DNA from: Candidatus Izemoplasmatales bacterium
GTDB lineage: Bacteria; Bacillota_I; Bacilli_A; Izemoplasmatales; Hujiaoplasmataceae
Length of the DNA stretch: 19,984 nt
Direction of reading: 5' to 3'
Assembly (NCBI GenBank): GCA_028699855.1
Contig: JAQVTV010000003.1
Location: 1 to 19,984 of the forward strand
Positions 1-6,861 of this stretch are shown piece after piece. A program made the position numbers and the translations under genes. The notes below the pieces were generated by a model. It was not told the origin of the DNA and did no database searches. It was given only the letters and a program-made list of their open reading frames with translations. Positions within the stretch are counted from its first letter, which is position 1; the number at the start of each line of letters is the position of its first letter.

Positions 1-500
1 CACCCCACAATCCCATCAAGGATGTCATCGTCCGAAGCGATATTGGTGTACACGGACACGATCAGTTCATTGGGCAGGCATACCAGCGGCATCAAACTTG
101 AATTCGTCGGCCGTTGCAACTGACAGCTATTCCGCGGACTCTCCTGATAAGACACTTCGATCTTCCCGTCCCGGACCAACAGCTTCACCCCGACGATGGC
201 TTTATCTCGGGCATATTCATCAACTTCGTATAATTGTGTCATCAAAGTCGTCGATGATCCCGGAACATAGAAAATACCTTCGCTGGCCCGACCGACATCG
301 ATCTGATCACGATAAGCGGTATCATAAATCTGATATTGGAAGGTCTCGAGATCGACCAAAAGAATCAACTCGTCACGATAGGTGACTTTTGCGAAGACTT
401 GACCGGTTTTTTGCATGTTCTCGGCGATTTTGAATCCAAGCAACAAGGCAAGACCCACAATCAGCACGATGCCGATAAAAATGAAGTCCTGTTTTCGCAT
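1..500 (-). CDS. NusG domain II-containing membrane-anchored protein (EetA-like), partial at window edge
   Basis: The frame is open from an ATG at 500 to the window edge (166 codons seen), so the C-terminus is missing. A good ribosome binding site (AAGGAGGG) sits just upstream. Residues about 6-22 form one hydrophobic N-terminal anchor, so the rest probably lies outside the membrane. Residues about 100-151 match the NusG domain II pattern (DUF1312 type): a GVKLLVRDGKIEV stretch, then Cys126 and Cys141, the latter in VCLPNELIVSV. Despite the domain name, such proteins are not transcription factors. In Listeria and Enterococcus a protein of this type (EetA, from memory) belongs to the flavin-based extracellular electron transfer locus. 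The gene is divergent from an ApbE-family lipoprotein, and a Gx-family transporter lies beyond that, which supports the same setting. The domain call is fairly firm; the role is inference. Confidence 0.75.
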   Translation of the reverse strand, partial: MRKQDFIFIGIVLIVGLALLLGFKIAENMQKTGQVFAKVTYRDELILLVDLETFQYQIYDTAYRDQIDVGRASEGIFYVPGSSTTLMTQLYEVDEYARDKAIVGVKLLVRDGKIEVSYQESPRNSCQLQRPTNSSLMPLVCLPNELIVSVYTNIASDDDILDGIVG

Positions 501-529
501 GTCGATCCCTCCTTTTCCCTGATGCTATC

Positions 530-558
530 ATTATAGCGTAAAAGCGTGAAGATTTGAA
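530..558 (-). promoter_or_regulatory. Sigma-A-type promoter of the NusG-II gene
   Basis: On the minus strand a TTCAAA box (553-558) and a perfect TATAAT (530-535) are separated by 17 bases, about 30 bases upstream of the start codon at 500. The -35 matches the consensus at four of six positions. Position and spacing make this the likely promoter. Confidence 0.6.
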
Positions 559-626
559 GCAAAGCATCACAAAAAATTCTCTGGCAATATTCCCCTTCAT
601 CATTTATAATTATCAAAGGTGATTCC

Positions 627-1802
627 ATGAAAAAAACAATGATCCTCCTGCTTCTCATGCTCAATCTCATCTTCGTCGGCTGCACGTCGCATACCACCTT
701 GACGCCCACGACCACGATTCCTTCCATCGATAATCCGAATACCACCTATTGTGTCGCGTCAACCCGAACCGATCATGTTTACGTGTGCAACAAAATCTAT
801 TCAGGATATTTTGATGCACCCGTGTTTCTCAAACTCTACTATAACTATGAAGACGCTTATGATGTCGAGGAAGTGTATGACGCCGTTGAAGACATCCTGA
901 GCATCTATCACCAACTGCTTGATAAATACAACTCCTATCCCGATATCACGAACGCTTATCAATTGAACCATCGCGATACTCAGTCGGTACAAGTCAGCCA
1001 AGCGCTTTTTGATGCAATTCAGTTTGCATTGGAACATGATGACCTTGTCATTGTGGATGAACACAAACTCTTCAACATCGCTTTAGGTCCCGTACTCGAG
1101 ATTTGGCATGATGCGCGCGAGAGCGACGAATGCGAACTCTTTCTTTATTGCCCGGTTCCCACCGCTCAAATCGCCGCATTCAGCGGCTCGATTGATCCGG
1201 ATGATATCTCTCTCGATTCTGATAGTCGCACCATCACTTTTGCCCATAGCGATATGCGGATCGACCTCGGCGGGTTCGGCAAAGGCTATGCAAGTGAACG
1301 CGTCACAGACTATCTCGATGAACTGGGCATCCATTATTTGTTCAACGCCGGTCAAAGCAACGTCAAGGCTGGCGGCCTCAACAAAGAAAGTCCGGATGGC
1401 ACCTTTCTAATCGGCTTGGTCCGTCCACAGACTGCCCCCGGCTATTCAGCGATCAACTCTGTTTATGCCCATGTTCGAATACCCAGTGGCGTCTCCATGG
1501 TCTCAAGCGGTAATTATCAACGCTATTTTCTCAGCTTCGACGATGATCTCATCTACCACCATATCATCGATCCCAGGACTTTGTTCCCCGGGGGAGAGGC
1601 GTTGGCACTCACGGTGATGTATGAAGATGGTGCCATCGCAGATATTCTATCGACCGCGATCTACCTGATGAGCGTCGAAGCGGGTCTGGCGTACGTCAAC
1701 CAAACCGAAGGATTGGAAGCAATTTGGTACTTGAACAACAATACAGCGGTGTATTCCGACCACTTCGAATCGCTGTATCTAGAAAGAATCATTCCGATGT
1801 GA
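627..1802 (+). CDS. apbE: FAD:protein FMN transferase, ApbE family lipoprotein (FmnB-like)
   Basis: This enzyme family transfers FMN from FAD to a Thr or Ser of partner proteins, outside the membrane in Gram-positives. The 391-residue product starts with a lipoprotein signal (hydrophobic residues 5-18, lipobox ending at Cys19), so it should be anchored on the outer face of the membrane. Family motifs are in the right order: DLGGFGKGYA at 213-222, the NAGQSNVKAGG variant of the NAGG loop near 240-250, SSGNYQRYF near 293-301, HHIIDP at 311-316 and the metal-site region ADILSTA at 338-344. Length fits the family. An AAAGGTGA ribosome binding site precedes the ATG. It is divergent from a NusG-II protein and convergent with a Gx transporter, a set that resembles the EetA/FmnB/EetB genes of extracellular electron transfer loci. 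No obvious flavinylated substrate protein is visible in the window. Confidence 0.92.
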   Translation: MKKTMILLLLMLNLIFVGCTSHTTLTPTTTIPSIDNPNTTYCVASTRTDHVYVCNKIYSGYFDAPVFLKLYYNYEDAYDVEEVYDAVEDILSIYHQLLDKYNSYPDITNAYQLNHRDTQSVQVSQALFDAIQFALEHDDLVIVDEHKLFNIALGPVLEIWHDARESDECELFLYCPVPTAQIAAFSGSIDPDDISLDSDSRTITFAHSDMRIDLGGFGKGYASERVTDYLDELGIHYLFNAGQSNVKAGGLNKESPDGTFLIGLVRPQTAPGYSAINSVYAHVRIPSGVSMVSSGNYQRYFLSFDDDLIYHHIIDPRTLFPGGEALALTVMYEDGAIADILSTAIYLMSVEAGLAYVNQTEGLEAIWYLNNNTAVYSDHFESLYLERIIPM

Positions 1803-1815
1803 CAATCCCTAATAA

Positions 1816-1841
1816 ACAGGCGCTGAGTGATCAGCGCCTTG
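1816..1841. terminator. Perfect 9-bp hairpin between convergent apbE and Gx transporter genes
   Basis: AGGCGCTGA (1818-1826) pairs with TCAGCGCCT (1831-1839) around a GTGA loop, which is a GNRA-type tetraloop in RNA. It lies between the two convergent stop codons. Neither side has a long U-tract, so it is a plausible but not classical bidirectional terminator or 3' end protector. Confidence 0.55.
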
Positions 1842-1862
1842 CATATGGTTATTGAAAATGAA

Positions 1863-2378
1863 TCACTCATCTTCTGTATGCGACCATTGATGATGCAACA
1901 TATTCTGCATCTTATTCGCGACAACTCCCGTGAAAATCCCGGTGGGGACCGATATCAACATCATCCATGGCAAGTAGAAAATAAGGGTTTCCGTATTGAG
2001 CACGACCATCGCCATGAGAATCTGACCAATCATATGAAACAACGCGCCTGCGACACTGACGCCGATGATCGACATCTTGATGAAGCGCTTCGCAACTATC
2101 ATGGAGATGATCGCGAGCACACCACCCGAAAGCGACATCCAAAACGGGGGAGTAAACGACGTATACATCAATCCGACGAGAAAAACTCGAATCATGACGA
2201 CGGTCAGGGCGTCTTTTTCCGAATAGATATAGAGAATGATCAACGTCACAATATTGGCCAATCCGAGTTTCACTCCCGGAATAATGAAAACCGCGACCGA
2301 TATCATCGATTCCACAATCGACAGCACGATGGAGGCTGAAATCATGATGGCTAAGAAAACGAGTTTGCGTAGTTTCAT
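1863..2378 (-). CDS. Gx transporter family membrane protein (EetB-like)
   Basis: This 171-residue, very hydrophobic protein resembles the Gx transporter family, often annotated as heptaprenyl diphosphate synthase component I. It opens with a basic MKLRK and a hydrophobic segment, then shows a short stretch with the family's PGVKLGLANIVTL-like pattern near 34-46, followed by several further membrane segments. Related proteins look like substrate-binding S components of ECF transporters. A member named EetB (from memory) accompanies EetA and FmnB in Listeria-type extracellular electron transfer loci. It is convergent with apbE. Upstream there is only a weak GGTGA ribosome binding site, and no strong promoter was identified. 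The family assignment is good; substrate and role are inferred from context. Confidence 0.75.
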   Translation of the reverse strand: MKLRKLVFLAIMISASIVLSIVESMISVAVFIIPGVKLGLANIVTLIILYIYSEKDALTVVMIRVFLVGLMYTSFTPPFWMSLSGGVLAIISMIVAKRFIKMSIIGVSVAGALFHMIGQILMAMVVLNTETLIFYLPWMMLISVPTGIFTGVVANKMQNMLHHQWSHTEDE

Positions 2379-2419
2379 ATCTGTGTCACCGTAGGTATTG
2401 TATCATGAGTTCATATTTC

Positions 2420-2456
2420 TGACAACAAGAAGCGATAGGCGGCGCCTATCGCTTCT
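2420..2456 (-). terminator. Terminator hairpin of the degV-padR-HAAS operon
   Basis: GAAGCGATAGGC (2429-2440) pairs perfectly over 12 bases with GCCTATCGCTTC (2444-2455). On the minus strand it is followed by the T-rich TTGTTGT. The stop codon of the upstream gene (2446-2448) lies inside the stem, so the coding region ends within the hairpin. Confidence 0.7.
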
Positions 2457-2865
2457 CTTTCAAGTATCCATATAGCATCGCAAGTGGCCAAAACAAGACT
2501 CCGATTACGATGACGATGAACCAATAGAAATGTCTGAAAAAATCGATGAAAGACAAATTCAGAAATATGGCGATACCACAAATCAAGAGGTACGCGATCA
2601 ACGAAAAAATCAGTTGATTAAGTCGTCTCCGAATGGCTTGGTTTTTTTTGGCGATGCGATCGGGAAAGGCATCCATGACATCATCAGCTGACCCGAACTC
2701 GGTAATGGATTTTTCGATCGCCTCATCCACGGGCGTACCTTGTTCGACCAAATCATCCACTTTTTCTTCGAGCGACACGGTCAATATCTCGATCAATTCG
2801 CGCTTGTCATCTTCATTCAGAATGCCACGAAGCAACCCAGAAACGAACTTTTTGATCTTATTCAT
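2446..2865 (-). CDS. HAAS-type regulated small membrane protein
   Basis: The 139-residue product begins at the ATG at 2865, which overlaps the stop of the PadR gene as ATGA. A longer upstream reading of the frame lies inside padR and is unlikely to be used. Residues about 1-70 are a charged, helical HAAS-like domain with an EAIEKSITEFGSADDVMDAFP stretch. Residues about 78-130 hold two membrane segments split by a short FRHF loop, and the tail is basic (YLKEKR). HAAS-domain proteins are typically encoded directly after a PadR-like repressor and are thought to be its partner or target; the exact biochemical role is not known to me. The tight coupling here fits that pattern. A second, unrelated-length PadR/HAAS pair lies at 11464-12806. 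Confidence 0.7.
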   Translation of the reverse strand: MNKIKKFVSGLLRGILNEDDKRELIEILTVSLEEKVDDLVEQGTPVDEAIEKSITEFGSADDVMDAFPDRIAKKNQAIRRRLNQLIFSLIAYLLICGIAIFLNLSFIDFFRHFYWFIVIVIGVLFWPLAMLYGYLKEKR

Positions 2866-3194
2866 TCTGTTTCGCCTCCAATGAATGCCTTCATGATTTC
2901 CTGTAACAAGTTCCATTCAACGAGCATTTCCTGGAAATAGGCTTTGCCAAACCGGCTGATGCGGTAATAACGTCGTTGTCGGCCGAGGGACTTCTCTCCC
3001 ATATAGGATGAAATCAGCTCTCGCGATTCAAGTCGCTGCAAGACCGCATACAATGTGGCTTCTTTGATATCGAACTTTTGTTGGGTCCGGGCTTTGATCT
3101 CGTTTGACAATTGATAACCGTACATATCCCGTTCGCTGAGCAACTTCAGGATGATCGTATCGATATGTCCCCGAATGACATCACTGTGAATCAT
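2862..3194 (-). CDS. PadR family transcriptional regulator
   Basis: The ATG at 3194 gives about 110 residues beginning MIHSDVIRGHIDTIILKLL, which is the normal start of PadR proteins. The frame is open further upstream, but that part overlaps the end of degV. The winged-helix signature is clear: GYQLSNEI, then KEATLYAVLQRLESRELI and a wing with GRQRRYYRIS. PadR proteins are small DNA-binding repressors that often control the membrane protein gene they precede. No ribosome binding site is evident; degV ends only four bases upstream, so translation is probably coupled. The gene ends in an ATGA overlap with the HAAS-type gene. The regulated promoter and effector cannot be told from sequence. Confidence 0.88.
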   Translation of the reverse strand: MIHSDVIRGHIDTIILKLLSERDMYGYQLSNEIKARTQQKFDIKEATLYAVLQRLESRELISSYMGEKSLGRQRRYYRISRFGKAYFQEMLVEWNLLQEIMKAFIGGETE

Positions 3195-3198
3195 CGGT

Positions 3199-4056
3199 TT
3201 AAGCGCGTTGTAAAACGTATCCGATCGTAATGGCTTTCGGTCCGCAATGCGCACCCACGGCAGGTGTCAGAATATATTCGTTGACATGTAAGACATTAGG
3301 ACGGACAGCCATGATCTTCTCTTTGATATATTGAACGGCTTCGGGGTTGTTGGCATGAATGATGAATGGCTCGTAATCCTTGTCTTGGGTTTCTTCCAAA
3401 AACTTTTCGATGACGCGGTCGAGCGCTCTTTGGAAAGTCCTGATTTTTTCCACGGTGACGACAGCGCCGGTCTTGTCGATCTCCAGCAAGGGTTTGATCT
3501 TCAACACACCCGCAAGAAATCCGGCCGCATTCGACAATCGGCCGTTTTTGACCAGATACGAGAGGTCGTTGACCGCAAAATAGATGTGGTTGTGGTCGCG
3601 AATGAAAGACAGGCGTTCGACAATTTCTTCCATGGACATGCCTTCTTTGGCGAGATCATGGGCCAAAAATGCCATCTTGCACTGGAGATACCCCACTGTC
3701 CGGGAATCGAAGACGGTCACTTTAATGCCTTCCACCATCTTCTTGGCGATCATTGCATTTTCATAAATCCCGCTCATCTTCGAAGAAATCGTGATGAAGA
3801 TGGCTTCATCGCAGCCTTCGTCCCGAAGCTTTTCATATGCTTCTAGCATGGTACCGGTCGACGCCATGGCAGTTCTCGGGAAAAGTGAAGCGTCTTTTTC
3901 GAGCATTTCGTAGAAATCATTGGCGGTCAACTCCTCGAAATCGACATACTCTTTGCCACCCATTAAGATAGTCGAACGGATGACGCGAATATCGTAATCG
4001 TGGGGAATGTAATCAATCGCCGAATTGGTACAGACTAAAACACCTAATTTTTTCAT
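3199..4056 (-). CDS. degV: DegV family fatty acid-binding protein
   Basis: The 285-residue protein matches the DegV (FakB-like) family, which binds a fatty acid and in characterised systems presents it to the kinase FakA for phosphorylation before entry into phospholipid synthesis. Visible family features are the N-terminal VCTNSAIDYIP segment, PRTAMAS near residues 60-66 (the usual P-T-S-x-PS loop), the ISSKMSGIYENA loop near 90-101, a SYLVKNGRLS segment, and a C-terminal GAHCGPKAITIGY. Length is typical. A GAGGAG ribosome binding site precedes the ATG. It is first in an operon with a PadR regulator and a HAAS-type membrane protein, which hints at membrane homeostasis. No FakA-like gene is present in the window. 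Confidence 0.9.
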   Translation of the reverse strand: MKKLGVLVCTNSAIDYIPHDYDIRVIRSTILMGGKEYVDFEELTANDFYEMLEKDASLFPRTAMASTGTMLEAYEKLRDEGCDEAIFITISSKMSGIYENAMIAKKMVEGIKVTVFDSRTVGYLQCKMAFLAHDLAKEGMSMEEIVERLSFIRDHNHIYFAVNDLSYLVKNGRLSNAAGFLAGVLKIKPLLEIDKTGAVVTVEKIRTFQRALDRVIEKFLEETQDKDYEPFIIHANNPEAVQYIKEKIMAVRPNVLHVNEYILTPAVGAHCGPKAITIGYVLQRA

Positions 4057-4094
4057 ACACTGCTCCTCTAATCAATCTATAACGTTCGTACTTA

Positions 4095-4122
4095 ATTATA
4101 ACTTTTCTCAGTTAATTGTCAA
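4095..4122 (-). promoter_or_regulatory. Strong sigma-A promoter of the degV operon
   Basis: A perfect TTGACA (4117-4122) and a perfect TATAAT (4095-4100) are separated by 16 bases on the minus strand. The -35 box begins only three bases after the stop codon of the upstream helicase gene (4125-4127), so the promoter fills the whole short intergenic space. Confidence 0.85.
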
Positions 4123-4124
4123 TA

Positions 4125-5738
4125 TCAGCGGTTGGAATCGCGTTTGGGGAACCCTCCGGGCTTCCGTGGTTTGAAGGATGGTGACAACACCGCGCGGCGA
4201 CCTTTAATCTTTTCGCCCGCGAGTTTGGTCATGACTTGATTGGCTACCGACTCGGGAACGCTGAAGAAAGAAAACTCGGTCAAAATCGCAATCTCCATGA
4301 CATCTCGCCGTTGGATTCCCAATCTGGGAGCGACGAAATCCAGAATATCGGATACAATCAGCCCGTCCTTCTTGCCGACATTGAGGTGAAAACGGGGAGA
4401 CTTCGATTCCTTGTTCCTTTTTTGCATCGGTTCAAACGCTTCGTTGATGTCCAAGATGTTATGTTCTGCCTGTGAATCATGCGTCAACATCCTGAGCAGG
4501 CTGACGATGATCTGATCTTCGGTCAGCTTCGCCTGGATCGCCTTGTTCAAAATCTGATACTCACGCTCAAATTGATTGTTTTCCAGCAATTGAATCATCT
4601 GTTCGACCAATTTGTCGTCTTTGACATCGCGGACTTTATCATATGTCGGAATATTCCGTTTCTTGATTTTTGTATGGACTATACGTTCGATCTCATCGAT
4701 TTTTCTGAGTTCTCCGCGACTGACGAGGGTGAAAGAATAACCCAGATTGCCGATCCTGCCGGTACGGCCGATCCGATGGACATAGTAATCCGCTTTTTCG
4801 GGCACATCGTAATTGATGACCGCTTCGACCATCTTGATATCGAGACCTCTTGCCGCGACATCAGTGGCAACCATGACATCGATCACGCCCGTATGGAACT
4901 TGCGCAATACATCGAGACGCACCGTTTGCGGTAAGTCTCCGTGGATTTTATCAACATTCAACCCGCGATCGATCAATTCTGTGGTCAGTTCGTCGACCTG
5001 AACCTTCGTATTGCAGAATACGAGCGTCAATTTCGGACGATAGATGTTGATCAAGCGGTATAAAGCTTCGGTCTTGTTTTCTCTTCTGACCTTGTAGTAA
5101 TACTGGATGACATCGCTGTTAGTAGATGCATCCCCGATGACTTTGACCAGTTCCGGTTCGTTCATGTATTTCTTTGCCAATGCCAAAATGGGTTTGGGCA
5201 TAGTTGCCGAAAACATGAGTGTTTGTCGCGTTTTGGGGGTTGTCTCCAAGATTTTCTCGATATCTTCCTGAAATCCCATTTTCAACATTTCATCGGCTTC
5301 GTCGAGGACAAGCATCTGGATGTGGTCGAGGCGGATTGTCCGCCGTTCCATGTGATCGAGCAAGCGTCCCGGCGTGCCGACAACGATTTGCGGACGCTCC
5401 TTCAACAAGCGGATCTGACGCGTGATCGGATCGCCCCCGAACACCGTCACGATTTTGATATTCGTCATATATTTCGCGATGCGTTTGAACTCATCGGTGA
5501 TTTGTACCGCGAGTTCTCGTGTCGGCGCGATGACAATGGATTGGATGAGGTCATTTTGGGAGTCTATATGCTCAAGGATCGGAATGGCAAATGCCGCCGT
5601 TTTGCCGGTTCCCGTGTGTGAGTGACCGATGACATCCTGTCCTCCCATGAGCAAGGGAATGGTCTGTTTTTGAATATCGGTCAGTTCCGTGAAACCCATC
5701 TCCTGGATGGCTTGTTCAATTTCTGTTCTAAATTCCAT
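4125..5738 (-). CDS. DEAD-box ATP-dependent RNA helicase (CshA/DeaD type) with DbpA RNA-binding domain
   Basis: From the ATG at 5738 (ribosome binding site AAGGAAG) the product has 537 residues. It unwinds RNA duplexes and would act in ribosome assembly, mRNA decay or cold adaptation. All helicase motifs are present in order: the Q motif near 16-28, HTGTGKT at 41-47, PTRELA at 72-77, TPGRLLDH near 122-129, DEAD at 146-149, SAT at 177-179, RGLDI near 297-301 and HRIGRTGR at 321-328. Residues about 450-520 (GLIVSDILDFVAPRLGI and the following beta-rich part) fit the DbpA-type RNA-binding domain, and the tail is basic and Gly/Pro-rich. The frame is open 18 codons upstream, but no ribosome binding site supports that. 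Transcribed alone. Confidence 0.95.
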   Translation of the reverse strand: MEFRTEIEQAIQEMGFTELTDIQKQTIPLLMGGQDVIGHSHTGTGKTAAFAIPILEHIDSQNDLIQSIVIAPTRELAVQITDEFKRIAKYMTNIKIVTVFGGDPITRQIRLLKERPQIVVGTPGRLLDHMERRTIRLDHIQMLVLDEADEMLKMGFQEDIEKILETTPKTRQTLMFSATMPKPILALAKKYMNEPELVKVIGDASTNSDVIQYYYKVRRENKTEALYRLINIYRPKLTLVFCNTKVQVDELTTELIDRGLNVDKIHGDLPQTVRLDVLRKFHTGVIDVMVATDVAARGLDIKMVEAVINYDVPEKADYYVHRIGRTGRIGNLGYSFTLVSRGELRKIDEIERIVHTKIKKRNIPTYDKVRDVKDDKLVEQMIQLLENNQFEREYQILNKAIQAKLTEDQIIVSLLRMLTHDSQAEHNILDINEAFEPMQKRNKESKSPRFHLNVGKKDGLIVSDILDFVAPRLGIQRRDVMEIAILTEFSFFSVPESVANQVMTKLAGEKIKGRRAVLSPSFKPRKPGGFPKRDSNR

Positions 5739-5777
5739 AATTCTTCCTTTATATTTGATTTTTTGTGGATCGCTTAT

Positions 5778-5800
5778 ATCATAACACATCATGTCATGAT
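5778..5800 (-). promoter_or_regulatory. Possible extended -10 promoter and 13-bp palindrome upstream of the helicase gene
   Basis: On the minus strand TGTTATGAT (5778-5786) fits an extended -10 element about 40 bases before the helicase start. Directly upstream is a perfect odd-centred palindrome, ATCATG-T-CATGAT (5788-5800), in the spacer and -35 zone where a repressor could bind. There is no convincing -35 box. Both calls are tentative. Confidence 0.35.
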
Positions 5801-5812
5801 ATCTGCTTGTTC

Positions 5813-5841
5813 ATGAAAAAAATCAGCATTATGCTGATTTC
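5813..5841 (-). terminator. Intrinsic terminator of the rpsP-khpA-DUF523 operon
   Basis: AAATCAGCA (5820-5828) and TGCTGATTT (5832-5840) form a 9-bp stem. On the minus strand it runs directly into a T-tract. It begins at the stop codon of the DUF523 gene (5842), as expected for a rho-independent terminator. Confidence 0.85.
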
Positions 5842-6264
5842 TCAAGAAGTAGAAACTTTGATTCCTTTTTTCTTAAGATAGGCCGAGGTTTTTCCCATCC
5901 CCGGAATAGTCGTATGCGTAAAAGATCCATCATAAATGGTATGAACGCCACACGAGGGTGATTGATCCTTCAAAATGGCACTGTCAACGTCATCTGATAA
6001 TGCGATGCGAAAAACAGACGCCGCACCCTTCATAAACGCTTTTGTACAATCCTTACCTTCTTGATCCCTTACAGAACCGTCGGCTTGAATTTCCGATGGC
6101 ACTCTTGGTGTCGGCAGTCCCCCGAGACATTCCGGACAGACAGGAATGAGAATCTTCCCCTTTTGAAGTCGAAGCGTGCCGATGTCCAGTCGTCCTCTGC
6201 CATCATAGGCTGTAGGAAAGCCTAAGAGGCAGCTGCTGATCAGGACTGAGGGAAATGGACTCAT
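5842..6264 (-). CDS. DUF523 family protein
   Basis: The 140-residue product is a recognisable DUF523 protein. It opens with SSCLLGFPTAYDG, continues with PVCPECLGGLPTPRVPSE, has KGAAS near the middle, and SPSCGVHTIYDGSF followed by PGMGKTSAYL near the end. The conserved cysteines (in SSCLLG, VCPEC and SPSCG) suggest a metal or iron-sulfur site, but the family's reaction is not established to my knowledge. Its ATG overlaps the stop of khpA as ATGA, so the two are translationally coupled in the rpsP operon. In Bacillus the genes after rpsP-khpA are ylqD, rimM and trmD, so this neighbour is unusual. Confidence 0.85.
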   Translation of the reverse strand: MSPFPSVLISSCLLGFPTAYDGRGRLDIGTLRLQKGKILIPVCPECLGGLPTPRVPSEIQADGSVRDQEGKDCTKAFMKGAASVFRIALSDDVDSAILKDQSPSCGVHTIYDGSFTHTTIPGMGKTSAYLKKKGIKVSTS

Positions 6265-6515
6265 TCTTCGAAGGAATCGATATCGATGTTGATGCGCTTG
6301 CCGATTCTCGACGCTGCTGCATAAGCGATCGTTCGAACGGCATTGGCAATCTTGCCACCTTTGCCAATCACACGGCCTAAATCTTCTTGATTTACGAGCA
6401 CTTGAACCGTGATTTGGGCTTCATCTTCTGAAAATTTCTTGACGAGTAAGTCTTCGGGATGGACAACAAGCGGCGTGACAAGATCGAGGATCAGTTTTTC
6501 AAAATTCACTGCCAT
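6261..6515 (-). CDS. khpA: KH-domain RNA-binding protein KhpA (YlqC)
   Basis: The 84-residue product is a single type-II KH domain with the GKGGK signature in VIGKGGKIANAVRTIAYAA. It matches the small KhpA proteins usually encoded right after rpsP in Gram-positives, which bind RNA and in streptococci work with KhpB in cell growth and division. The N-terminal VNFEKLILDLVTPLVVHPEDL is typical, and length is as expected. It starts 12 bases after rpsP, with an AAGGGGATT ribosome binding site overlapping the end of rpsP, and overlaps the next gene as ATGA. Confidence 0.93.
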   Translation of the reverse strand: MAVNFEKLILDLVTPLVVHPEDLLVKKFSEDEAQITVQVLVNQEDLGRVIGKGGKIANAVRTIAYAAASRIGKRINIDIDSFEE

Positions 6516-6527
6516 GATCCAATCCCC

Positions 6528-6797
6528 TTATTTCTGCTTCTTTGATTCAGCGAATTGCTTATTGATGCCTGTCTTGGTAAATAGGTTTTTGACTGTATCG
6601 GTCGGTTGTGCTCCGTTCGCCAACCATTTCAGTGCTTTTTCCGCATCCACTTGAATCAAAGCGGGTTCCTTGGTGGGATCATACAACCCGATAATCTCCA
6701 AATATCTTCCATCTCTCTTTTTGGTTGCTTCTGCAGCGACAACGCGATAAAACGGACGTTTTGTGGTGCCAAACCGTTGTAATCTTAACTTAACCAT
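6528..6797 (-). CDS. rpsP: 30S ribosomal protein S16
   Basis: This is ribosomal protein S16, a small-subunit assembly protein. The 89-residue product starts [20 protein letters not shown] and continues [17 protein letters not shown], both diagnostic. Two ATGs are close together; the second (6797) lies nine bases after the AAGGAGG ribosome binding site and gives the normal S16 N-terminus, so it is chosen over the one at 6803. It leads an rpsP-khpA-DUF523 operon. The promoter is a strong TTGACA/TACAAT pair whose -35 box lies in the terminator hairpin of the preceding ylbF-ylbG operon. Confidence 0.97.
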   Translation of the reverse strand: MVKLRLQRFGTTKRPFYRVVAAEATKKRDGRYLEIIGLYDPTKEPALIQVDAEKALKWLANGAQPTDTVKNLFTKTGINKQFAESKKQK

Positions 6798-6823
6798 AAT
6801 CATCTGCCTCCTTGCATAAATTG

Positions 6824-6845
6824 ATCGTGATTATTGTATCACGAT
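6824..6845. repeat. 8-bp inverted repeat covering the rpsP -10 box
   Basis: ATCGTGAT (6824-6831) and ATCACGAT (6838-6845) form a perfect inverted repeat with a six-base centre that contains most of the -10 box. This could be an operator at the rpsP promoter, but no regulator is indicated by the sequence. Confidence 0.5.
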
Positions 6846-6861
6846 AAAAAAAACCTGTCAA
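6833..6861 (-). promoter_or_regulatory. rpsP promoter, -35 inside the upstream terminator stem
   Basis: On the minus strand a perfect TTGACA (6856-6861) and TACAAT (6833-6838) are 17 bases apart. The TTGACA is part of the 3' arm of the ylbF-ylbG terminator hairpin, and the terminator T-tract forms much of the promoter spacer. Confidence 0.8.

Noticed and set aside
98..385. 95-codon open frame on the plus strand
   Set aside because: It is antisense to the NusG-II gene, which has a ribosome binding site, a promoter and recognised motifs.
605..610. TATAAT as -10 box of apbE
   Set aside because: The predicted start of transcription would fall in the ribosome binding site (614-621), and the -35 region is poor. 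The true apbE promoter was not identified.
1827..2339. 170-codon open frame on the plus strand
   Set aside because: It lies opposite the Gx-transporter gene, is rich in His, Asp, Asn and Arg as an antisense shadow would be, and matches no family. The minus-strand frame has the proper membrane pattern.
3331..3846. 171-codon open frame on the plus strand
   Set aside because: It is antisense to degV, whose family motifs are clear, and has no ribosome binding site.
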